A DNA stretch of 64,000 bases from Miscanthus floridulus. Its lineage: Eukaryota > Streptophyta > Magnoliopsida > Poales > Poaceae. Positions 33,649 to 42,715 of this stretch are shown in pieces. The stretch lies in the NCBI RefSeq assembly GCF_019320115.1, contig NC_089589.1, positions 19,697,826 to 19,761,825 of the forward strand. Direction: 5' to 3'. A program made the translations under genes and the position numbers. Position 1 is the stretch's first letter, and each line of letters begins with the position of its first letter. The notes under the pieces are model-generated. The model had not been told where the DNA came from. It did not search any database and worked only from the letters and a program-made list of their open reading frames with translations.

Positions 33649-33891
33649 ATAGTTAAAATGCAAATTAGGTACCGGTGAGGAGCCGATAAAAGATACTTTT
33701 CTATTTACACTACAAGCTAAGAGCTCAAAAACCCGCTCTCCATAGCTCCTCGTTCGATCACCGCTAGAATCATTTAGGAATCACTTCTCACATACTATCC
33801 ACCTTGCTCCTCACTAGAGTCACTTCGTCAAAGAATCAAAAAGGGAAGCTTAAAATTAGGAAAGAAAGTTCTAACAAGCTGACCCTGAGTA

Positions 33892-34146
33892 CTCTCTCCA
33901 TCTCAAAATAAGTGTCATTCTAACTTCCTAATAAGTCAAACATTTTTAACTTTGACCAAATATATATAGAAAAATATCAGTATTTATGGTGCACGGTTAG
34001 TATCATTAGATGAATTGTTGAATATATTTTCATAATAAACTTATTTAAAGATATAAATGTAAATATTTTCTATAAATCTAGTAAAATTTAATAAACTTTG
34101 ATTAACATGCATCCCATAGTGACATTTATTTTTGGAAGGAGGGGGA
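33892..34146. mobile_element. Stowaway-like MITE, copy 1
   Basis: CTCTCTCCATCTCAAAATAA and GTGTCATT at the left and the right end ATTTATTTTTGGAAGGAGGG are degenerate forms of the Stowaway end CTCCCTCCGTCCCAAAATAA. A TA dinucleotide precedes the left end. The interior is AT-rich. Confidence 0.7.
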
Positions 34147-34379
34147 TGATAAATATCTTTTTATATAAACTAGATATATGCCCATGAGTTGCACAGGATC
34201 CACGTTTCTTCTTTTTACTAAACCTCAGTATTTGGACACAGACATGTGAGCTCTGAGGATTTCGTGCGGACGCGTGGATTCGGTCTTTGTATTGAAACCG
34301 ATGATTTGTATCGGACGTGGACGTATGTGCAGGAATCGAGATTTGGTACTGAGTAGATTTTGGTAAAATAACATATATT

Positions 34380-34592
34380 CTCTATGTCCCTAAATAAGTG
34401 TCGTTCTTATTTTCCAAGGAGTAAAACACTTTTAACTTTGACTAAACATATATAAAAAAATTATAATACATAATTAGTATCATTATATAGATTGTTGAAT
34501 CTATTTTAATAGTAAACTTTTTTTTATATAGATATAAACTTAAGAAAGTTTCTTCGCCATGCAACAACTCTTATTTTAGAACGGATGTAGTA
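34380..34592. mobile_element. Stowaway-like MITE, copy 2
   Basis: The left end CTCTATGTCCCTAAATAAGT with GTCGTTC and the right end CTCTTATTTTAGAACGGATG match the Stowaway consensus loosely. The interior resembles copy 1. Confidence 0.6.
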
Positions 34593-34902
34593 TAAAATAT
34601 GCCTGGTAGAGTCGAGTTAAACAAACACCTCGTTCCTTCCTCGTGGAGTTAAACCTGCATCCAGAGGAACACTACTGCTCCCTCCGTTTTTTTGGCTGCG
34701 CGTAGTTTGCATGGAGCCATGCAGGGAAGGCTGCCGATACGCGCGCACCAAACCAATTTCGTGAATCCGAGGCCGAGCCAGGTACGTTTAGGCACGTACA
34801 CGGAGGCGAAGTGCGTACGTGTCCAGATCGAGCCAGCCGCGTACACGTACAGAGGCCGTGAAGGCGCGTACACGAGGGAGTTTGACGAAACCCCTTCACG
34901 TG

Positions 34903-35560
34903 CGTTGCACCGGGTCAATACAGCAGAAACGTTTAAGCTGACGGTGAAGCCCGGCAAGAAGTACAAGCTCCGGCTCATCAACGCCCTCAACAACGACGAG
35001 CTCTTCTTGTCCATTGCCAACCACAAGTTCACCGTCGTCGACGTCGACGTGCCCTATGTCAAGCCCTTTACTGTAGACACCCTCGTCATCGCGCCGGGCC
35101 CGGCAGACCCACAACGTTCTGCTCATGACCACACGCAGGGCACGTTCGACGCCACCATCGTCGGCGTCCTTCGCCCTGTTCACTGGGTCGTATTTAACTT
35201 ATAAACCATGGCTTATCAGCCAACGAACAGTATTTTTCTCTCACATCAAACCAGCTAACAGTACTTTCAGCCATAGCTTATCAGCCAAACAAGCCTAAAC
35301 GAACAGGGCGCTTGAGTACGAGGAGCCGAACCCCTCCGGCTTGTCTTCTCTAGCCCAGAACAACCTCCAGGTCTTCGCGCCAACCCTGCCGCAGATCAAA
35401 TCACGAAACTCCGCGGCCTCGCAAGCGCGGAATACAAGGCCACCGCGCCGCGGAACATTGACCGGTGCTTCTTCACCGTGGGGCTCGGCTCGCACGCGCA
35501 CGCCGTCAACAGGACTTGCTAGGGCCAAACAGGCCCAGTTCGCGGCATCCATCAACATCG
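34903..35560 (+). pseudogene. Laccase gene fragment interrupted by a MITE
   Basis: Laccases are secreted multicopper oxidases that polymerise monolignols in cell walls. From about 34921 the translation ETFKLTVKPGKKYKLRLINA, ELFLSIANHKFTVVDVDVPY and VKPFTVDTLVIAPG matches the second cupredoxin domain. It then loses frame near 35100 (where QTHNVLLMTT would be read) and regains it at GTFDATIVGVL. After the MITE (35172-35310) the gene resumes with LEYEEPNPSGLSSLAQNNLQ, then CFFTVGLGSHAHAVNR out of frame. The copper ligands of the first and last domains are not present. It is a decayed internal fragment, without introns in the part seen. Confidence 0.8.
35172..35310. mobile_element. MITE copy d, inserted in the laccase fragment
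   Basis: CGCCCTGTTCA and CGAACAGGGCG are inverted ends. CTT flanks both sides (35169-35171 and 35311-35313). With the element and one CTT left out, the flanks form GTC CTT GAG TAC, the laccase reading VLEY, which fixes the insertion point. The core has CAGTATTTTTCTCTCACATC. Confidence 0.85.
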
Positions 35561-35565
35561 TCTTG

Positions 35566-35812
35566 ACCAAATATATATAGAAAAATATCAGTATTTATGG
35601 TGTATAATTAGTATCACTAGATGAATTGTTGGATATATTTTCATAATAAACTTATGTAAAGATATAAATATAAATATTTTATATAAATCTAGTCAAATTT
35701 AATAAACTTTAATTAGCATGCATCCCATAGTGATATTTATTTTTGGACCTAGGGGGGGGGGGGGGTTGTTTGTTGAGGGGAGCATGATAAATATCTTTTT
35801 ATATAAATTTCG
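35566..35812. repeat. Stowaway-like copy 3 with shared flank (segmental duplicate of 33955-34171)
   Basis: TTGACCAAATATATATAGAA at 35573 matches copy 1 from 33953 on, including phrases through TTAATAAACTTT and CATGCATCCCATAGTG. The match continues past the MITE end into ATGATAAATATCTTTTTATA, present after both. The left MITE end is missing in this copy. A 14-G run lies at about 35753. Confidence 0.7.
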
Positions 35813-36034
35813 GATAGAGGGAGTACGCGCGGCAATGACAACGAGCTATGTGTGATGGCTTTTCTTTTGGTCGGAATGTGCAGCTCAACGTCCAAGCTTC
35901 GAGGCCTGGTCGAGTTGATACGTGCTCTCCAAAAACAGAGCCAAAGTGAACTCATAACCAAAAAGTTGCATTGCTACCATAGATAGGAAAATCTCGCTAC
36001 AAGTAGTACAACTAGATCTCACAGCCCAAGGACG

Positions 36035-36172
36035 TAGCATCCCATCGGGAGTGTTCATGACCTGCCGCATCGCAATTTATAATTTAGGCATGTCGCAATT
36101 TCTTAGCATCCCATCGGGAGTGTTCATGACCTGCCGCATCGCAATTTATAATTTAGGCATGTCGCAATTTCT
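36035..36172. repeat. Perfect 69-bp tandem duplication
   Basis: 36035-36103 and 36104-36172 are identical by eye (TAGCATCCCATCGGGAGTG ... GTCGCAATTTCT). The pair ends 16 bp before the left end of CACTA-1. Confidence 0.9.
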
Positions 36173-36239
36173 GATTCTCTATTCTCATCAGTAGAGAAAT
36201 GACATTTGATTCGGTTTTAAATTTGGCTTTAGTTTCGGT

Positions 36240-36500
36240 ATTTTTTGCGTCCGGGACTATAGAGACATTTAGTCCCGGTTTGTAGATCCAACCGGGACTA
36301 AAGGTCCCTGCCTAACGGCTACTACGCCAGGCTTTTACTGGAGGAGACCTTTAGTCCCGATTGGAGCTACCAACCGGGACTAAAGGTTAACTTTTACTCC
36401 TGGTTGGTGCCTCCAACCGGGAGTAAAAGTCTACTCCCGGCTGTAGGCTCCGTCCGGAACTATAAAGGGACCTTTAGTCCTGGTTTCTGTCTCCAACTGG
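36240..36500. repeat. Left subterminal repeats of CACTA-1
   Basis: TTTAGTCCCGGTT and its complement AACCGGGACTAAAGG alternate as near-palindromes (36269-36306, 36350-36385, 36400-36430, 36470-36505). In CACTA elements such repeats bind the element's DNA-binding protein. Confidence 0.85.
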
Positions 36501-36517
36501 GACTAAATGTACCCTCC

Positions 36518-36524
36518 TATATAG
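36518..36524 (+). promoter_or_regulatory. TATA box of the CACTA-1 transcription unit
   Basis: TATATAG follows the subterminal repeats and precedes a CT-rich leader (CTCTCCGAGCCCAAGCC) and an intron-like stretch before the GRF start at 36940. Confidence 0.5.
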
Positions 36525-36939
36525 CCATTGTTCCTCTCCGAGCCCAAGCCACTTCGAGCTCAGTGTTCTCTTGCTATCGCCGGCCTCTCTTCTTTCGCAT
36601 CACCGGTCACAAGATTTCTTCCATTCCTCCATCGGTTCTAAAGGTTACCAACTTTATACTCTCGTGTTTTATTTCATTTTATGGACTAGATATATGTGGT
36701 TTTTTTTATGGTAGATTTTTTTTATTTGTAAGCCATTTAAGCTCAAAATCACTTTAAAGTTTGCGTATTTGGATGAAGGAATGTTAAAGTAGTTATTCAA
36801 AACTAGTATTGAGCTTTCATTTCTAGCATGCATAGCACACTTCATGCTTTAGAGATATAGAGAATTTTAGAGTTTTTTTAATTTTATTTATTTATAAAAT
36901 GAGAAATTTATATTATATTAAAATGAGTATAGAGAGTAG

Positions 36940-37463
36940 ATGGCAATTGCTTCCGGGTCCTCGGCCTCTCATCGGGTTCCAAAGCGACTGAGGTCGGACC
37001 TCCCTCTCATTGCATGCGGCAAGTGTGAGGAGAAGATTGTGATGGAGTACCGGGTGAGGAAGGAGTGTCCCAACAAGGGTCGTATCTTCTACAAGTGTCC
37101 GGATCGCAATGTGAGTTATTTTGTCGCATTTGATGATTATGGTTAATTTATACTTATTTTCATGATGATTGTGATTAAAGTTCTAATTTTTTGTTTTAAT
37201 TTTAGTGGGATGGCAATGGATGTTCAGGCTGGTACTGGGAGAAAGAGTATGTTGAACACGTGCAAAACTCTCTTGCACAGGCGGCTACGGTGGCTGATGA
37301 GGCAGTGATCCTGTGGAAGAAGCCCATAGATGTTGAACAAACGCATGATCTGTCTGTTTTAGTTGGGATTGGTCACGAAATCCTTATGCTGCTGAAGTGT
37401 ATTTTAGCTTTAGTTTTTTTAGTGGTAGTTGGGATTGTCTACATTGTAGCGAGACTTTCATAA
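36940..37463 (+). CDS. GRF-type zinc-finger protein with C-terminal membrane segment (CACTA-1)
   Basis: There are two exons, 36940-37110 and 37206-37463 (donor GTGAGT, acceptor TTTTAG), giving 142 residues with no stop. Residues ~27-70 form a GRF zinc finger: CGKCEEKIVMEYRVRKECPN, then FYKCPDRN and, across the splice, WDGNGCSGWYWEKEYVEH, so Cys-x2-Cys, Cys and Cys are present. A mixed helix follows (residues ~75-110) and then a hydrophobic segment near the end (LLKCILALVFLVVVGIVYIV). GRF fingers bind nucleic acid. CACTA-2 has the same gene with identical first-exon length, so it is a regular cargo of this family. Its role is unknown. Confidence 0.75.
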
Positions 37464-37551
37464 ATTAATATCTTGTGTGGTGGCATGCATGTCGTATAAT
37501 TAACTAATTATGTTCTAGGTTTTAATATGGTATGTATGTCATGTAATGCAG

Positions 37552-38490
37552 ATGAGTCGGCATTGGATGTACAATGCTGATCGCCGCTTCCAAGAGTTCA
37601 TTGAGGGCGTGCATTCTTTCTTACGTGTGGCCGAGGCAAACAAACGCGATGGTTTCATGTGCTGCCCATGTGCCATATGTAAGAATTTGAATTAATATGC
37701 TAGCTCAATGAGTCTTCATTCACACTTGTTGAAGTCGGGTTTCATGCCAAACTATATTTGTTGGATGAAGCACGGAGAAACCGGAGTTGTAATGAAAGAA
37801 GGTGAAGAAGAACAATGGGACGATGATGACATTATTGTTGAATATGGTGCCTTCAATGATACTACAATGGGGGAAGCTAAAGAAGAGGTAGTGGCAGAAG
37901 ATGAGCCCGCTGATGATCTTGGTCAGGCCATTTGTGACGCACAAAGAGAATGTGAAAGTGAAAAGGAGAAGATCAAGTTCGAGCGCATGCTTTGAGTTGG
38001 TGTTCCCTCCTTCCTTCTTTAATATCATGACACACCTCCTAGTTCACCTGGTCAAGGAGATTAGCATTCTCGGTCCTGTGTTCCTTCACAACATGTTCCC
38101 CTTTGAGAGGTTCATGGGAGTCCTAAAGAAATATGTTCACAACCGTGCTCGGCCAGAAGGAAGCATCGCCAAGGGCTATGGAACAGAGGAGGTCATTGAG
38201 TTTTGTGTTGACTTTATTTCCGACCTTGACCCGGTTGGTGTTCCTGAATCGCGACACGAGGGGAGACTAAGTGGAAAGGGGACATTAGGGAAGAAAACAT
38301 ATATTGGTACGTAGGACAATTATTTTAATAAAGCACACTACATAGTTCTGCAAAACTCCTCCTTGGTGGATCCGTATATCGAGACACATAAAGAGTTGCT
38401 CCGATCCGAGTTTCTAGGGAAGTCTGAAGCTTGGATTACGCGTCAGCACATGGAAACTTTCAGCGACTGGTTGCGAAAAGAATGTCAGGG
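37552..38490 (+). pseudogene. Remains of TNP2-type transposase (Transpos_assoc and DUF4218 parts only)
   Basis: ATG 37552 opens MSRHWMYNADRRFQEFIEGV, then NKRDGFMCCPCAICKNL, the Cys-rich Transpos_assoc domain. TAA at 37693-37695 interrupts it. It reads on through HLLKSGFMPNYICWMKHGE and an acidic stretch to KFERML (37976-37993). There it jumps to ELVFPPSFFNIMTHLLVHLV and FPFERFMGVLKKYV of DUF4218, 38000-38314 being in a new frame. The catalytic Transposase_21 domain present in CACTA-2 is missing. It ends around RQHMETFSDWLRKECQG (38490), where a second deletion joins the Transposase_24 gene. It cannot catalyse transposition. Confidence 0.85.
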
Positions 38491-41057
38491 TAATTGGTTC
38501 ATGAGTCACGGGAGGCGTTGCTTCAAGCACAGGAGCGCGAAAAAGACATGCAAGCTAGAATGCAGGACGAAATCATAAAGCAAGTGCAAATAGCAATGAG
38601 TGCCCAGAGGCAGGCATCAGATCCAGGAATGAACATTAATATTAGCCCCCCCTGATCAGTTGAAAAGCAGCTGCACTTCCACGGAGTTGCCAAATCAAGA
38701 TGACGCAATGCTACGTTTCCCCGTGGATGACATCACTGCACCATTTACATCATGTGAGCTACATATTCCAAAAGAGAATGCCACAATCATGGTGGCTCTC
38801 GGTGTTTTTTCTCCTCCAAATCCTACCAAGACACCAAGAATCCATGGGGCAATAATACCACCTGGATATGTTAGCGTCTCAGTTGATAGAGTTAACAAAG
38901 GTTTTAGTGACCTGCCTCTTGACATTCCAGGAGGTGATGGGGAGAAGACTCTAGAAGAAGCAGAGAAAACATTCATACTATGGCGCAAGCGCTACATCAT
39001 TATTCCCAGGGTCTCTAGTCCACCGCCGCTTCCTCAACTGCCAGACAATAGGTGCGGACAAAAGTGAATGAAATAATTTTTTCACAAAATTTCTATTGAC
39101 ATGCATGATTAATAATAACAATTTCTTATACCTAATTATTCTTTTTTGTAATCACACAGCAGGGCCTCCGCCAACCTAAGTCCAATTATTCAATCTCTAG
39201 ATCATCATAGTGCTCCGGGCAATCAGGTGCCAACGCCACCACCGCCGCCACCTCCAAGGAGGTCTTCAACGCCTCCAATGAGGTCTCCAACGCCTCCAAT
39301 GGCTGCCCCGCCTCCCTTGATGACTGAGAGGAAGCCAGCTCCTAAGAGGTCCACCCTGCAAACAAAGTTGTTGTCCCACCAGCCGGCAAAGAAGAAAGCC
39401 TCATCTAATCCAGTTATTCCCCAAAAACTGTCTTTCGAGAAAAGTGAAAAGGAATTAAAAGCTGCAGTAAAAAAAGATGTGGACAGTTTCTTCGAAAAAG
39501 TAAAAAAGCAACGAGAAGAGAGGGAGAACCCGGAGAAATCATACTTCTACCTACCTCCAGATCTTCTAAGAAAGAAGGTGGACCAGAAAAAGCGGGAATC
39601 TCAAAAGACCCGGCCAAAATCGGACTACGACCGCTCTCTCACCAAGTCATTTGAGGCGGCGCAGAAAAAGACTAGACCAGGGAAAGGTGTTGCACAACTC
39701 GGACAACAATCACAACAATCAGTCCCCCCTTTTGTCGTTCATAATGAATATGGTTCGAACTTAGACTTAGACATCGATTTTGAGAAGCTGGCTCGGTTTT
39801 ACGAGGAAACTGGTTTGGACCTTGCCCAAGTGCTCGCTGAAGGACCATCTGCTCTGAAAGTGGATCCTTGGAAGAAATTTGAACGTGGAAAGAGTCTATA
39901 CAACCCTGAGGCCTTAGGTAAACTGGGTACGCAAATATACCTGCTAAACAAGTGGTACATGGCGGCGTGTGAACGGGGAGAGGCCTTTGTTACTGTCAGA
40001 GTTAGAAACCAACATTACTTCCGTGGCGATGACGTTATATATGTCGAGTTTGAAGAATTACACCAACTATGCCACCTGGACTCTCTCGACAAAAGTCTCA
40101 TTAGCTGCTATTGTCTGTAAGTGTGATCATTTTCTACTATTAAAGTGTGTATATATAAAGCTACATGTATATATATACATTATATATCCTCACACTATAT
40201 TTTTATATATGCAGATATGAGATGACAGAACTCAGAAAGAGAAAGGATAATGATATTGGTTTCGTTGATCCAAATGTCGTATTCAAACACCCTAATCCCC
40301 CGCCTCAATGGAAAGCTGAACTCGAGAAAAATCTTATGAGGTTCTTAGTGAACCAACAAAATAAGGACATATTCTTCCCCTACAACTTCAAGTGAGTGTT
40401 AAATAATTAATGTTGATCATATGGACATTTGTTCAATTATTTGTTTACTAGCTAAGCTATCTCATATATATATGTTGACTCTAGTTAATGTCGATCATAT
40501 TTGTGTATAAAAACATATGCAGCAATCACTGGATATTGATGGTCATCGATATGGCCAATAGTCGGTTGAGAATCTTAGACTCGTTAAGAAAAGAACAAAC
40601 ATAGTACCAAGACATGATAGATATTATCCAAGGGTAATATGGTCTCTCTAGCAACTATATATACCCCGATCTCTTAACTGCAACAATTATTAAAGACCAA
40701 ATTAATGTTTTATTTTATTGGGCGCAGTGTTTGGAAAAGTTTCATTGAGAATCACCACATGAAACATTGCAAAGCGCCACTGGATGTAATCGCACACAAA
40801 GTAAGTACTATCTACATTTATATATATATAATTCAATTAACACCATGCCTGCTTTCAATTCACCGGATCTTTTTTCTCGTAAAAGTGTGTTCTGAGGCAA
40901 GAACAGGGGAACAACTACTGCGGATACTATGTTTGTGAGTTTATCGGGGCGTACACAAAAAGAACTCCTGAAGAGATCCTCAAAGTATGTTATATAAATA
41001 TATTCATATATTCCCAATTTCTTTTGTTGCTCATATATATAAGTAATCAAGTGACCA

Positions 41058-41095
<38 letters not shown>

Positions 41096-41268
41096 TAATA
41101 CTTTTTCTTTAACTTTTATTGAAGACTCTATGGTTGAAGGAAAAAGTCATACGACGTGACCAACTGAAAGCAATTCAAGAGACCATAGACGGATTTCTTA
41201 ATGACCAGGTCCTCAACCCCGCCGGCAAATTCTACAATGACGTAAACGAAACATGGAAGCCAAACTAG
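38491..41268 (+). pseudogene. Transposase_24-like C-terminus fused to Ulp1/C48 protease domain (CACTA-1)
   Basis: The first part (38491-39055) matches the end of the CACTA-2 Transposase_24-like protein (coiled LEARMQEEI-like helix, then STELP..DDAMLRFPVDDIT, TPRIHGAIIPPGYVSVSVDR, EKTLEEAEKTFILWRKRY). A one-base change in a C run near 38650 breaks the frame. Splicing 39055 to about 39163 keeps phase into a Pro/Ser-rich linker and the protease region. Exons run to 40116, then 40215-40391, 40523-40633, 40728-40800, 40886-40984 and 41125-41268. Catalytic candidates are His in NHWILMVID, Asp in ILDSLRKE and Cys in NNYCGYYVCEFI, the C48 order. TAG at 40602-40604 breaks it. The C48 family cuts SUMO or SUMO-like conjugates; the role in a transposon is unknown. 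Confidence 0.8.
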
Positions 41269-41549
41269 ATGGAGTGATTTTGTTATCCCAAGGATATGAT
41301 AGAATATACAATGCAACCTTTATTTGTAATATATATATATATATACATACATATTATATGTACATAAAATAACGTACAATATATGTATATGCATGTAATA
41401 TATACGTTAGTTTCATACTTTAGTTTGTACAAAATGTTAGAACATTATAAACGTGTAGAATACGTATATTATTAGCAGCGTAGAATGCGTATTCGAAAAC
41501 CAAAATGAATCATCAATTGAAAATAGAAACAAAAAAAGAAAAAAAAGGA

Positions 41550-41788
41550 AACCTTTAGTCCCGGTTGGTAATACCAACCGAGACTAAAGGGCCGCCCCAC
41601 GTGGCCAGGCCGGGAGGCCCTTTAGTTCCGGTTGGTCTTACCAACCGGGACTAAAGGTGCACCTTTAGTCCCGGACGCAAAGCCGGGACTAAAGGAGGGG
41701 ACCTTTAGTCCCGATTTCGTACTCCCGGTTTCAAAACCGGGACTGAAGGCGGTTGAGAACCGGGAGTACAACCCATTTCTCACTAGTG
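41550..41788. repeat. Right subterminal repeats and terminus of CACTA-1
   Basis: CTTTAGTCCCGGTTGGTAAT then ACCAACCGAGACTAAAGG and two more pairs run up to AACCCATTTCTCACTAGTG. The reverse complement begins CACTAGTGAGAAATG, matching the left end CAGTAGAGAAATG. Confidence 0.85.
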
Positions 41789-42165
41789 TCTTAAGGAAAA
41801 TTCTCGAGAATAAATGTCTTTTTTTGAACAAAATCGTGGGGCAAAGCCCCCCGGAGCACAAAAAAACTTAAATTAACCAGAACCAAGTTACAAAGGAGAG
41901 CTATCAAGAAGATAGCTCAGAAAAGTGGGGAACCCCGCCACTCAACACAAAGAAAGAAGAAGAAAACAAGAGAGAAAAGACAAACAAAGCCTAATCTAAA
42001 CAAGGAACAGACCACTAAGCAAACTGCCAATTATAAGAAATCTAACCAAGCCATAATACTTTTGTGCAAGGAGGGCCAAAATCTGACCAAACGAAGAAGC
42101 ACTTCCTTTTTGAAACTAGTCTTCCAGAGACTAACACTAGGAATTTTTCCATCAAAGATTAGACT
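41789..42165 (-). mobile_element. LINE-like remnant, right-hand part of a copy split by CACTA-2
   Basis: On the minus strand TGCTCCGGGGGGCTTTGCCC, CACGATTTTGTTCAAAAAAA (about 41860-41815) is the typical 3' end of a grass LINE with a short A run. Upstream of it (42120-42160) is TTTGATGGAAAAATTCCTAG. Text beyond 54077 appears to continue the same remnant. Confidence 0.5.
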
Positions 42166-42177
42166 CACTACTACAGA

Positions 42178-42450
42178 ATGGACTTGTTGTCCCGGGCGGT
42201 AACGGCCTTTAGTCCCGGTTACCGCGCCGGGACAACGATCCCGGGACTAAAGGTGGAACCTTCAGTCCCGGGTCATCGAGCCGGGACTAAAGAGGGACCT
42301 TTAGTCCCGGTTGGTGTTACCAACCGAGACTAAAGGCCCTCTAGCCGAGCAAACCTGGCGCACCCTTTAGTCCCGGTTGGTAACCCCAACCGAGACTAAA
42401 GGTTCACCCTTTAGTCCCGGTTGGTAACCCCAACCGGGACTAAATGTTTC
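42178..42450. repeat. Left subterminal repeats of CACTA-2
   Basis: At least five near-palindromic pairs of TTTAGTCCCGGTT / CCGGGACTAAAGG occur, e.g. 42298-42338 and 42360-42445. They lie downstream of the last exon of the Ulp1 gene (stop at 42716). Confidence 0.9.
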
Positions 42451-42715
42451 TTTTCTTTTTCTTTTTTTTGTTTAATTTGTTTTCAGTTCAGTTACACATA
42501 TTTGTTTAATATATAATATGTTTTTATGTACGTATTCTACGCTGCTAATATAAATACACGCACGCATATAATTACATCTAATTCTCATCTCGAGCATTAT
42601 TATATTCGAATAAAGTATGAAACTATATATATTATAGATATATATGTATATATACAACACTTTCATAATCTTGTTCTCGAAAATAACGATATCAATAAAT
42701 ATTTAATTTACATCA

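Larger units (their letters stand above)
36189..41788 (+). mobile_element. CACTA-1: internally deleted En/Spm-type DNA transposon
   Basis: The left end CAGTAGAGAAATG and the right end (reverse complement CACTAGTGAGAAATGGG) are degenerate CACTA termini. Both are followed inward by TTTAGTCCCGGTT / AACCGGGACTAAAGG subterminal repeats. Inside, on the plus strand, are a GRF zinc-finger gene, remains of a TNP2-type transposase, and a Transposase_24-like/Ulp1 gene, the same order as in CACTA-2. Two internal deletions remove the Transposase_21 catalytic region and the first half of the Transposase_24 gene. Matching 3-bp target duplications were not found. Length 5.6 kb. Confidence 0.85.

Noticed and set aside
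41040..41100. CA/TA microsatellite as a functional element
   Set aside because: It is a plain intronic simple repeat in the CACTA-1 Ulp1 gene.
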